Shown here one piece after another: positions 24,344 to 37,260 of a stretch of DNA of 64,000 nt. A program made the position numbers and the translations under genes. Within the stretch, counting starts at the first letter, position 1, and the number at the start of each line of letters is the position of its first letter. The notes under the pieces were generated by a model. That model made no database searches. It saw nothing but the letters and a program-made list of their open reading frames with translations, and was not told where the DNA came from. Source of the DNA: Lateolabrax maculatus (taxonomy: Eukaryota; Chordata; Actinopteri; Acropomatiformes; Lateolabracidae); the NCBI GenBank assembly GCA_031216445.1, contig CM062214.1, positions 28,893,501-28,957,500 of the forward strand, written 5' to 3'.

Positions 24344-27300
24344 AGGCAGGAAGTCAGACAGGTCACCTCAGGTCAGCACAGCAGGAAAATAACTCTGTGG
24401 CCGTATTGGCCCCAGGAGACGTCCTGAGTCAGGGGCCGCCTAGCTGCAAGGGGGCCACCTACGAAGGTGTGTCCCGCTGAGGGAGGTTTAATGTCCGCTC
24501 AACTGCAAGTCCCTGAATGCACCGCTACATTACACACAAGCTTGCAGTGGATTGTGGGATGGTTGTGTCCACTAACTTTAGGCCACTTTTCTGACCTCAT
24601 AAATGAATCCAGTCTGTTTAACTCCGCCTGTCTATTCTTCTCTTTCAGGAAACTGAGATTGCTGCCGAATGCAACCATGTAAGTGTCTTCACTTCTAAAA
24701 CACCATTTCCCAGCATGCACCACCTGTCCCTATAGTTCCATGTTTTGTTAAGCACAGTGCTTTCTATATGCATGAGTTTGGTACCTACAGTAAGTCGATG
24801 TCTGACGTCGGGTCAAATCCCCGTTTAAGGTCCACATACAAGCGTCTGGTTGAGACTAGTAAATACATTTTAAAGTTTGAGATGATCCAGGGGGTCCGAC
24901 TCCTTCAGGAGGGGGAGTAAATTCAGATGTTTTCTCTCCTCCAGCTGCTGTGGAACTACAAGCTGAACCTGACCACCGACCCCAAGTTTGAGTCTGTAGC
25001 TGTGGATGTTTGCAAGACCACCATCTCTGAGGTCAGTCTGTAACACTGTTGTGTTCCTCCCCCATGATCCTCCCCCATGTTTCTCCCCTCACCCTTCTCC
25101 AAACTCTTCCTCCCCCCTCTGCTGCAACAGCCCTGCTCCTCCTCAGAGCCGCTCACAGACTGTTTCTTCCTCTCAGTACAAAATGCAGAGAATAGATGTG
25201 TTTATTCAGACAAATGTAAAATATTCCCCTTTTGTTGGCGGATCTGTTCAGGCGACAGATCAGCTCCTAAGTTTTGTCTTCAGGTGTTTTTATCAGTCGG
25301 CTGACCCGTGATGCTGTCTGTGCTCTACGTTCAGATTAAAGAATGTGCGGCGGAGGAGCTGGGGAAGGGCTACCTGGTGTCCTGCCTGGTGGATCACCGC
25401 GGCAACATCAGCGACTACCAGTGCAACCAGTACATCACCAAGATGACGACCATCGTGTTCAGCGACTACCGGCTTATCTGTGGCTTCATGGACAAGTGCC
25501 GCGACGACATCAACGCTTTGCACTGCGGCAGCATCAGCACCGGGGACAAGGTGAGGCGATACTGTCACCAACATCAGGGACGGGTGCTGTTCGGATTCAG
25601 TTCTGTTCATCGCTTAAAGTTCTCACTGAATCCTGGTTCTCATTGTTGTTTCATTATTATAGAAAGAATAATAAGCACAAGAGTTGCTCGTGCTTTATGT
25701 CTGGTAACATGAAAACGCTGCAGGACGGGTTTCGTCATGCAAGACCGACTTCCTCAAATGACATATTGCTGAGTCACTGCGGTCTTTTAAATGTTGACAC
25801 ACCTCAATACCTGCTATAGTGCAACAGTAGGTTCACACTAAGAACAAAAACAGTCCCCAACAAATGCTTTACTTCCTCCTGTGGGTTTGATAAAAGTACA
25901 GCGAGCAGCTGGGGGAGGAAATGACTGAGCCTTTTAAACAGGAAACTATACATCTGTGAAGAGTTTCTAAAGACTTCAGCAGGAACCAATGGGCTTGGAG
26001 CTGAGAGTCAGACAGGAAGTCAGCAGGAAGTCGGTCAGTATTCATAGATGGACCAACATGTTGTTGGTTTGAGTCTGAACAGGAGATTTACTAACAGTAA
26101 GAAAAACACAGAATAACAGCGTTCAATAAGGTTTTTTAACAGTATATAGTTGGTGATTGATTATCTTATTAAAGGATTAATCAATAGTGAAAGTGATTTG
26201 ACTCTGAAAACACGTTACACCTAAGACGCTCAGACCATGTGAAGGCAGAAATCGAACTACCGGCTTTACCAGATCTCACGTGACAGGTGGTCTGACAGGC
26301 AGACAGTGGAACTCATTTATAGGATGAAGAAGATGAAGCGGTGCCTCCTGAACCCTCCAGACTCTGGGGGGGTCATCAGGTCAGCCTGTTGATTAGCTTC
26401 AGAGCTCTTAGACAGGACGTGTCCTGACAGCGTGCTGGTTGTCTGCAGGTAGAAAACGTGTGGACAACCGGACTGTGAAAGTTGATAGCAGCACACAGCT
26501 GAACCTTCAGAAACTGTTTCTGACTCAGCTGGAATGAGAAAAGAGAATTTTGCAGCGAACGTGTTTTCCTGCCGCTGAGCCGAGCTGAACTTCATAAGCC
26601 CGTTAGACACGCAGTTATTATGGGATATCACGTCGGCACAATTACAACTCGGAGCAAATAATGTATTTGTCAGTGGGAGCAGAGTTGATTTCCTATTGAG
26701 GATTTCTTCACGGCGACTCATTTCGGCGTGCCGAGGTGCAGGATTAGACTGACAGCTCGTCATGTGACCTATGGAGGGAAAGGAGCCCTCGCTTGACATG
26801 GGATTAGAGATGCTGGGAACACCGGAGAGTCTGTTTATGGGTGGTTTTAAAAAACATGTAAAAAATTGTATTTGTTTTTCTCATTAAAAGCCAGTTTAAC
26901 CCTTGTGTTGTCCTCTGGGTCGAGGTGATGTATCATATGTTTGTGTCATCCTTTTCCTTTATTCTGTTTCTTACTCTGTTCCTATTGTCAAGAAACAAAC
27001 TAAAAACAAAAGATAACCGCTTCAAGAATCACAAATGTCATGCATAACAACATTTACATACACAGAAGGACATTTTCGGCCACCGGGTCACCTTGACCCA
27101 GAGGACAACACAAGGGTTAAGGAAAGGATTACTGGTTTTATTACAGCAGAAACTATCCTAATGAGCTTAATCATTGCATCAGTCAACAGCAGCTGGTGTA
27201 AAGGTTCTACCAGCACGTTGACAGAGGAGGTGTTCCCAGGGTGTTCCCAGGTGTTGGGGAGTTTACTGCCGATGTTTTAAAGTAGTATGAAGCCTCCAGT

Positions 27301-30300
27301 GTCTCCAGAGGGAGCTGTGTGGAGTAACGAATGTGTTGGTGGAGTCAGAGAGAAGTGAGCTGACAGACATCAGCAGGAGACATTAGCTGCTACTAACATA
27401 ACACACCTCAGCTGCCATAGTTTCATTGTGGGTAATGTAGGCTCCAGGTTTTGCTGAGGAAGATGTGTGGAATAAACTGCATCGATTTGTAATAGTTGTT
27501 ATTAACTGTCCATAATGAGTTATAGGAGTGAAATATGAAATCTGTCACAACTTTAAGAAGGTCAATTCTTCCAAATATCTAATAACTTCCTGTATCCACA
27601 TTACAAACAGTTTTGTACTGTGTGTTACCTAAAGTAACCAGGACTCTGTTCCTGATCCGCCTCGTCCCAGAGCTGAACTTGACCTGCTGTAAGTGTGAGG
27701 TTTCTGTCTGTGCAGGACATCCACTCTCAGGGCGAGGTGATCGCCTGTCTGGAGAAAGGTTTGGTGCGGGAGGCCGAGGAGCAGCCGGGGGCGCACCCCA
27801 TCAAGGACGACTGTAAGAAGTCCATCATGAGAGTGGCCGAGCTCTCCTCAGACGACTTCCACCTGGACCGCTACCTGTACTTCGCCTGCCGTGAGGACCG
27901 AGAGCGCTTCTGTGAAAATGTGAGGATTGAATCTTCTGCTTATTAGAGGAGTTACGGCCTCGTAAAGCAGCTGAATATCACAAAGGTTTTTTTTTTACAG
28001 TTCTAGTTTGTCAGTGATTTCCTTTAACCCTAACCCTAACCCACTTATTTCCTGTGGTGCTCTTTCCTTTTCAGCCCATCTTTATATTTTAGTGACCACA
28101 GTGATAATTAACACCTGACTTTCATGATGCACTGACCAGATGCATCTTGGCCCTCAAAGCCAGAAGGTTTCCGCTTCTGTTTCAGTGCCTCCAACATTTA
28201 AAGCACCATGTGACTTTGACGAAGGTTACAGCTTCTCCGTCTCTATGAATGAAATAATGTCTGAGTACAGTGATGGAGAAGTCAGGGGTCACCTGAGTGC
28301 ATCAGCGTTTCAGGATCAATCGTCCTGGTGACACAATTATTATGTGTTTTGCTGTTTTCAGACTTTGGCTGGAGAGGGACGCGTTTACAAATGTCTTTTC
28401 AATCACAAGTTCGAGGAGGCAATGTCTGAAAGGGTGAGTGCTGCTTGTTTCATCCCTTTCAAGAGAAATAAGGCTTTCAGTGGTAGCTCTGTGTATGTGT
28501 TGTGATGCTGACTGCGGCCCACCATGTGTCCTCAGTGCCGTGAGGCGTTGACCACCAGGCAGAAGCTGATCGCTCAGGACTACAAGGTGAGCTACTCCCT
28601 CGCCAAAGCCTGCAAGTCAGACCTTAGGAAGAACCGCTGCAGTGCCGACGCCAACATGCCCCGAGCCCGAGAGGCGCGCCTGTCCTACCTGCTGCTCTGC
28701 CTGGAGTCTGCTGTACATAGAGGTAAGCGGCTCCTCAGAGGCCTCTGTTTGCCAAATTATCTGTCAGCGGCTCGTCTGCTCCCACCTGCCATTTATCGAT
28801 GTTACACAGTGAACCTGTCAGTCAGTCCAGAGTAAAACATTAAGCCTCCTCTAAGAGCAAAGGGACAACTGCTCAGGCCAAAGGAGCTATGAGATTAAAG
28901 CAGTCACGTTGCTTCATTGCTTCTTGCAGCAGGTTCCTGTTTCATGATTTATTCATAACAGAAGAAAAATAAAATCTGAATTCATTTTTATTGGAATGGT
29001 ACCATAATTTATATTCATATGAAGGTTATATATTTGTGTGTGTGTGTGTGTCAGGTCGGGTGGTCAGTGGTGAGTGTCAGGGCGAGATGATGGACTACAG
29101 GCGGATGCTGATGGAGGATTTCTCTCTGAGTCCGGAGATCGTGCTGCAGTGTCGCAGTGAGATCGAGGATCACTGCTCCGGTCTGCACCGCAAAGGACGA
29201 ACGCTGCACTGCCTGATGAGGGTCGGCCGGGGAGACATGGGGGCCATCGACCCCAACTGTCAGAGGGCGGTGAGTCTGCGTCCATGTGGGACAGTTCACC
29301 AAAAACAAGCTTTCAGCATCCAGAAATGTTCTTTCAGTGTAAGGCGGGAAGGTGTTTTCACGCTGAAAGTTTTCCACGAGCTGATCCCAGATCGAAAGAC
29401 CAGAGGAAACGCTGCGTCATTTTAGAATCACATGAATGAGCCTCTGCACATGCACAGCTGATGGAAAGAGGAGGGAAACGTAGAAAACTAACAAAATGTT
29501 TTAAACCCTCAGCTCCAGAGTCTGATCCAGGAGGCCGACCCCGGAGCCGACTACCGCATCGACCGGGCCCTTAACGAGGCCTGCGAGTCCGTCATCCAGA
29601 CCGCCTGCAAACACATCCGCAACGGTGACCCCATGTGAGTCTATGGGGCTGCTCACACACTGTCTGCTGTTAAGTGCTGGCCCTGCGTTAACACATTTAA
29701 CCTGATATTTCATTTGAGTTCCTCAGAGTATAAAGTCATGAAGAGGCATGTTCTCTAGGTCTAAATTAAAGACTGAATGCTGAAAATTGGTCCTGCAGGA
29801 TCCTGTCATGTCTGATGGAGCATCTGTACACTGAGAAGATGGTGGAGGACTGTGAACACAGACTGCTGGAGCTGCAGTACTTTATCGCCAGAGACTGGAA
29901 GTAAGTCCTGCCAAACCTCCTCCTCCTCTAAATGATCTAAAACTGAACCAAAGTTCTTCAACTGCTTCAACAAAGACCTCCCAAATCAAGTCCAGTGAGC
30001 TTCGGTGGAGCAGGATTCCTTTGACTGGATGAGCTGTACCTGTGTGACGTAGCTTTTTCTCTGTGTGTTGTTGTCCAGGTTGGATCCCATCTTGTATAAG
30101 AAATGTCAGGGCGACGCTGCCCGACTCTGCCACACTCACGGCTGGAACGAGACCAGCGAAATGATGCCGCCCGGCGCCATTTTCTCCTGCCTGTACCGCC
30201 ATGCCTACCGCTCTGTGGAGCAGGGACGGAGGGTGAGTCTCTGCACCGAGACACCAGACCTCTGACCCCTTAAAGAATGTGTTCACTCAAGTTACATTTA

Positions 30301-30822
30301 ACCTTTTGACCTGAATCAGTTCATGCTGTGGTCTGGGATCATTTTACAGGTTACAGGGACGTTGTTTCTCAAAATATGTTTTTGCTGTTGAATTCTTCAA
30401 ATGTCACTTTTAAATACTGTGAGCACCACAAGCAAAAGGCCATTCACTTCCATAACAGCGACACTTAAGCTGCAGAAATCTCAATAAGAATTTCTAGTTA
30501 CCAGTAAGAGGGAGTGAGAAAATGTGTTGGTGAAATGTAGGTGTACTATACTGAGCCTTTAACCTCCTGGCTGCAAGTGTTGATCTTAGCTCTTCATGCT
30601 TTTACACTCAGTGGACGTCACATTAGAGCATCAGGTAAAATCACAAAGTGAACACATGAACACAGAAGTGTTTCAGTGGGTCGTCAGTGTGAAGTAAAAC
30701 ACTAAATATACAGGAAATCTGAAGGTTCTCACTGACTGGAGAATATCCTCGTAGCTCCCCGGTGGGGCGTCTGAAGCCGAACACCAGGGTCCCACTGTGA
30801 GTATGTCCTGCTGCTGAACTGG

Positions 30823-30874
<52 letters not shown>

Positions 30875-33800
30875 CACAGGAGGCTGGACATGCCTGTCAT
30901 GGTGACGGGCAGTCTGTGGGGGAAGTGATTTGTATTCTGTAAATATCAGCTGGTGCATGCGGGAGCTGATTATTAATTATTATTATGAAATGTTAAAGTA
31001 ATTGCTGAAGTGATGTGAAGAATCGATGCAAATCTCCAATTATGGAACACATGCTGATCTAAATCTATTGATAAAACGTGTTTGCTGTCCTTAAAGTGAT
31101 ACTCCACCCAAATATATTGTTGTATCATCACACATGCTGGGGTGGGGGGGGGTCAGGCCGCCTTTAAAGAAGAAAGTGAGGAGGAGCTGTCGTAGCGTGT
31201 TAGCTGTCACAGTGATGAAGAGTTCATGGAACAAATGCGTATTTTCAGTAAACTGTGTGAACGTATTGTCCCATTAGCGTCCGTACTGGATGAAGTGATG
31301 AACAAAAGCTGGTACAGACAAAATGGAAACTCAAAAGCCTTTTAGCCATTAGCTCACCAGCTGCAGTAGTACGACCCGGAAGTCGTCACGGCGTCCCAGT
31401 TTCATATTTAGTTAGCCGCCCCACTTCCAGCTGGGGCCGAGCTTTTGCACTATCCTCCTCCTCACGGCTCTGAAAACAACAAACATTTAAATAAAGTTAG
31501 TAATCTACAATCCTTAAACCTTCAGAACTGTTAGTGAAGGACAGAAACAGGAACCTCTCTAGTGGAGTATCAGTTTAAGGCAAGTGAGTGTTTGTGTTAT
31601 CTCCTCTGACTCGTCCCGGTTGTCCCCCTGCAGCTCTCCAGGGACTGTAAGGTGGAGGTGCAGAGGATCCTCCACCAGAGAGCGCTGGACGTGAAGCTGG
31701 ACCCGGAGCTCCAGAGACGATGTATGACCGACCTGGGGAAGTGGTGCAGCGAGAAGACGGACACCGGACAGGAGCTGGAGTGTCTGCAGGACCACCTGGA
31801 GGACCTGGTGTCTGACTGCAGAGACGTGGTGGGAAACCTGACGGAGCTGGAGTCGGAGGTAACCGCCACACCTGCCGCTGCTGCCACCCATAATGCAACA
31901 CTCTAACTGGTTCAGCAGCCGAGGGCGCGTGAAGAAGAAACTGTCCCTGCTGCTGCACTGTGTGGAGACAACCTGCCAGACTGGGGTCTGTAACTGAACC
32001 TAACGTCTGTCTGTTCTGTCCTCAGGATATCCAGATTGAGGCGCTGCTGATAAGAGCCTGTGAGCCCGTCATCCAGACCTACTGCCATGTAAGTCTCTGA
32101 TTCAAGAAGGCCAAGAGTCTAAAACTGGCTTCCAAAGCAGAAGAAGAGAGAATAATTTAAAATTAATTAATTTATTCCTCTTTCGCTGAAACACCTTCTG
32201 TTTGTACATTAACGTGTGTTGGATTGTGCTGACTGATCATAGACACAGTAGGGTGATATAAATCTGTCTGTCTGTTGGTCAGGAGGTAGCTGATAATCAG
32301 ATCGACACCGGTGATCTGATGGAGTGTTTGGTTCAGAACAAACACCAGAAGGAGATGAATGACAAGTGTGCGGTGGGAGTGACACACTTCCAGCTGGTGA
32401 GAACACTGAAGAAGAAAATGTTTTTACCTCCACACAAACAAAATCACAAGCTTCATGTTTCTCAGCTTCTGAGAAACATGAAGCAGATGAGCAGATGTTT
32501 GTCTACGGTTTCTTTTGACCTATATTGGAATATTACAAATATACATCTATTCATAGTTGAGCTCATTGAGTTATTGGAGACATGAAGTCTTTAGCCAGAA
32601 TATCATCACTAACTGCCCGTCTGTCTTCTGCAGATTCAGATCAAAGATTTCCGGTTCTCCTACAAGTTTAAGACGGCCTGTAAGGAGGACGTCCTCAAAC
32701 TGTGTCCCAACATCAAGAAGAAGTAAGTGGACACAAAAACAACCTGCTCTTCATATCTTATCACATCTGTAACAAAACAATCTAAAAAGGTCCCTGACAT
32801 CTTTATTCTGAAAGCCAGTAAGTGGATCTTGAGTGAAGAATATTTTGTAACATATCCTGACTGCTCACATTGTTTCAGGTGTTTTTGTAAAAGATGTCTG
32901 GTGACTGAATTGTAACGTCAGCTGCCAACAGACAGTTTCCATCCAGCAAATACCGAGCAAAGGTTCAAAATGTCCGCGGACATGTGACAGAGGTTGTGTT
33001 TAAGGTTAAAAAGAACAATCTGGCTTCTTCTTTTGCAGCTTTGAATGGGTCATTTTGGTGTTTTTTGTCACTTAAGTCATTTTACAGAGTTTTTTTTTTT
33101 TTTTTAGATAAGACAAGATAAAGAATAAAGAAAAAAACACATTGAAGTCAGACTTACCTCTGTAACCTCTGCTGTGTTTATTATTTCTTATATTAGAGGC
33201 CGATCTTTATTCCATAGTTATTGCAAAGTCAACACTTCCTACATGTTGTCTTGATGAATTCAGTGTAATGTTCATTTCCACAGTTTTAATCCCATCAGTT
33301 CAACAGTCATGTCAGGTGTTCTACTTTTCCCCTCAACTACAACGAATGAAACTCCACACTTTCACATTAAAAGCCCTGCAGCCTTTTGGTAGCATGTGGG
33401 GAGCGTGAGCTGCTCTCCAGGTCCCCTCTGTGTTTTCTTCATTTGGACACGTTATCTGAATATTGGCTTTTGTATGCAAATGTCTGGTCAGTTTGTTTTG
33501 AAGAATCATGAGCGCATTTGTACTGTTGTTTCCCATCTTCAGCCAAGTGTAGAAACAGTGTTGACGTGTGTTGTATGAAACAATGGTCAGACGGGCTTCG
33601 TAACCTCTTCCTGTCGCGCAGGGTGGACGTCGTGATCTGCCTCAGCACCACGGTGAGGAACGACACCCTGCAGGACGCCAAGGAACAGCGAGTGTCCGTC
33701 AAATGTCGTAAACAGCTGCGGGTGGAGGAGGTGGAGATGGTACGTTCACTGACACGGCTTTCACCAACACGCAGTCACAGTGGGTCAGCGGTCCAGTGTA

Positions 33801-34436
33801 GTGTCGGTTCAGTTTAGTGTCCTGAGAGTGTCGGTCTGACAGCTGTCCACCAGGTTGCTTTAACTAAAAGCAGTTTAAAAGACCACACACTATATTGTCA
33901 GAAGTAAGTGGACGCCTGAACAGTCTAGCAGTGGGCAGTTTCCACTCGTCTGGTGTCAGTCTGTCCACAAGATGTCTACTTGGCTGCAGGGAGTTTGTCC
34001 CATTCAGGCCGGACAACCATGTGTTTCCAGATCTGGGGATTTTAAATGTCGATAAACTGAAGGATTAAATGTCTCTTTAGTGAGCTGAGAACAGAGCCTG
34101 TTGAACGTTTCTGCCCTTCTGAGCTTGTTCTCGTGTTTTTATCTCCTGAGATGAGTTTGAGTTTCTTTTTGCTCGCCTGCACAGATTAAAAGTTTCTGTG
34201 TCTTCTGTAAATCCACTAAATCCTCCCTGAATCTCTGCAGTCGGAGGACATCCGCCTGGAGCCGGAGCTGTACGACTCCTGTAAGCAGGACATCAACAAA
34301 CTGTGTCAGAACGTGGCCTTCGGCAATGCACAGGTCAGCGCTCACACTCACGCACACTCTCACACACTCACGCACACTCTCACACACTCACGCACACTCT
34401 CACACACTCACGCACACTCTCACACACTCACGCACA

Positions 34437-34498
<62 letters not shown>

Positions 34499-35931
34499 CA
34501 CACCTGCTCCGTCATGGCTGACGTGTTTCAGATCTCTGCCAGTTTATTATTTTCCCACATATTTGCACTTTGTCGTCACCTTGACGACGCCATGCGTGCT
34601 ATCTCCCATCGTTGGTTCCTGTTTTCAAATAAAACTTGTCTGTCTTCATTCTGCATCACATATTTCTGAAGTGATTGACTAACGATCAGATCTATTGATC
34701 CGTGTCCATCTGAAGGTTATCGAGTGTCTGAAGGAGAACAAGCGTCACCTGACTCAGCGCTGCCACCAGCGGATCTTCAAGCTGCAGGAGGTGGAGATGG
34801 TTGATCCTGAGATGGACTACCAGCTGATGAGAGTCTGCAAGCACATGATCAGGGTAGGCCAGTACCACCAGTACCACCAGTACCACCAGTACTACATGAT
34901 CAGGGTAGGCCAGTACCACCAGTACCACCAGTACTACATGATCAGGGTAGGCCAGTACCGCCAGTACCACCAGTACCAGTACCACATGATCAGGGTAGGC
35001 CAGTACCACCAGTACCACCAGTACCAGTACCACATGATCAGGGTAGGCCAGTACCACCAGTACCACCAGTACCACATGATCAGGGTAGGCCAGTACCACC
35101 AGTACCACCAGTACCAGTACCACATGATCAGGGTAGGCCAGTACCACCAGTACCACCAGTACCACATGATCAGGGTAGGCCAGTACCACCAGTACCACCA
35201 GTACCACATGATCAGGGTAGGCCAGTACCACCAGTACCACCAGTACCACATGATCAGGGTGGGCCAGTACCACCAGTACCATATGATCAGGGTGGGCCAG
35301 GGCCGCCAATAGGATTCAGATGTGACCTGCAAATTTACAAATGATAAAAGTAATCTTTTGTGTCAGTGTGTAGTTGTCAGTGTGCAACAGTGCTGTTGTG
35401 TGTCAGTGTGTAGTTGTCAGTGTGCAACAGTGCTGTTGTGTGTCAGTGTGTAGTTGTCAGTGTGCAACAGTGCTGTTGTGTGTCAGTGTGTAGTTGTCAG
35501 TGTGCAACAGTGCTGTTGTGTGTCAGTGTGTAGTTGTCAGTGTGTAACAGTGCTGTTGTGTGTCAGTGTGTAGTTGTCAGTGTGCAACAGTGCTGTTGTG
35601 TGTCAGTGTGTAGTTGTCAGTGTGTAACAGTGCTGTTGTGTGTCAGTGTGTAGTTGTCAGTGTGTAACAGTGCTGTTGTGTGTCAGTGTGTAGTTGTCAG
35701 TGTGTAACAGTGCTGTTGTGTGTCAGTGTGTAGTTGTCAGTGTGTAACAGTGCTGTTGTGTGTCAGTGTGTAGTTGTCAGTGTGTAACAGTGCTGTTGTG
35801 TGTCCAGCGGTTCTGCACAGAGTCGGAGGGAAAGAACGTTCTTCAGTGTCTGAAACAGAACAAGAACAGCGAACTGATGGACCCCAAATGCAAACAGATG
35901 ATCACCAAGAGACAGATCACCCAGAACACTG

Positions 35932-35989
<58 letters not shown>

Positions 35990-36042
35990 CTTTCAGCAGC
36001 TGTACTTTAAGGTCTGATGTATTAAACAGAGTGGAGATGATC

Positions 36043-36107
<65 letters not shown>

Positions 36108-36449
36108 ACTACAGGCTGAACCCCGTGCTGAGGAAAGCCTGTAAAGCCGACATACCAAAGTTCTGTCAGCCCATCCTGAACAAGGCGACGGCTGACAGCG
36201 AGCTGGAGGGTCAGGTCATCTCCTGCCTCAAATTGAAATACGCCGACCAGGTCAGACACGTTTGTACAGATATACTTTTGAGGACATTCATTGACATAAT
36301 GCATTCCCTAGCCCCTTACCCTAACCTTTTTATAGATAGAGAGATAGAGATAGATATATAGATATCTATCGATCGATATAGAGATATATATATATATATA
36401 TATAGATATATAGATAGAGATATAGATAGATAGAGATATAGATAGATAT

Positions 36450-36490
<41 letters not shown>

Positions 36491-37211
36491 TATATAGATA
36501 TATAGATATATATATATATAGATATATAGATATAGAGAGATAGATATATAGATATATATAGAGAGAGAGATAGATATACACAGTACTATTACCATCATCT
36601 TGTCATCTTGCCACTGCACCTTATCTTATCTACCTATTTATCTTGTGTTTCTGTTTTTTATTCTTTCTACCTCAATATTTTATTTTATTTTATTCTATTC
36701 TATTGTATTTTATTGTATTCAAATATACCGGCTGCTATGACGACTTTCCCTTTGGGATGAATAAAGTAATCTATCTATCTATCTTAACCATCAAAACTAA
36801 ATGCCTGACCCCAACCCTTACTCTGACCTGAACCTGAACTTAATTCTGACCTGAACCTTAAAACCAAGTCTGGTTCTCACAAAGATAGTTGTACAAGAGC
36901 ACACACCATAACCAACAAAATAATCTTTAAAAAGAGACTCACGGGGTTCAGTGAGCAGGAGAAACCAGTTTATTCTACACTATATTATTATACACTATTA
37001 CAATATATACACTATGTATTAAAATACAGTGTATTATATACACTATATTATATATTATAACACACTTTTATATAATAATTACAGTGTCCTGTTTCAGCTG
37101 TTGTGTGTCTGACTGAAACACTGAACATTTGTGTGTAAATGTTGGATAGGTTCAGAACTCAGAATTCATGAACTGGAGACTTAAAGACAGTCGGTCTGTA
37201 AACTGAAGTAA

Positions 37212-37260
<49 letters not shown>

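Noticed and set aside
24780..24830. gggtcaaatccccg as a second pol III B box
   Set aside because: It matches the consensus only partly and has no supporting structure.
34692..35309. 205-codon minus-strand ORF across the exon-18 repeat array
   Set aside because: It is antisense to real GLG1 coding sequence and open only because the array is triplet-phased. The plus-strand frame is the meaningful one because it continues exon 18.
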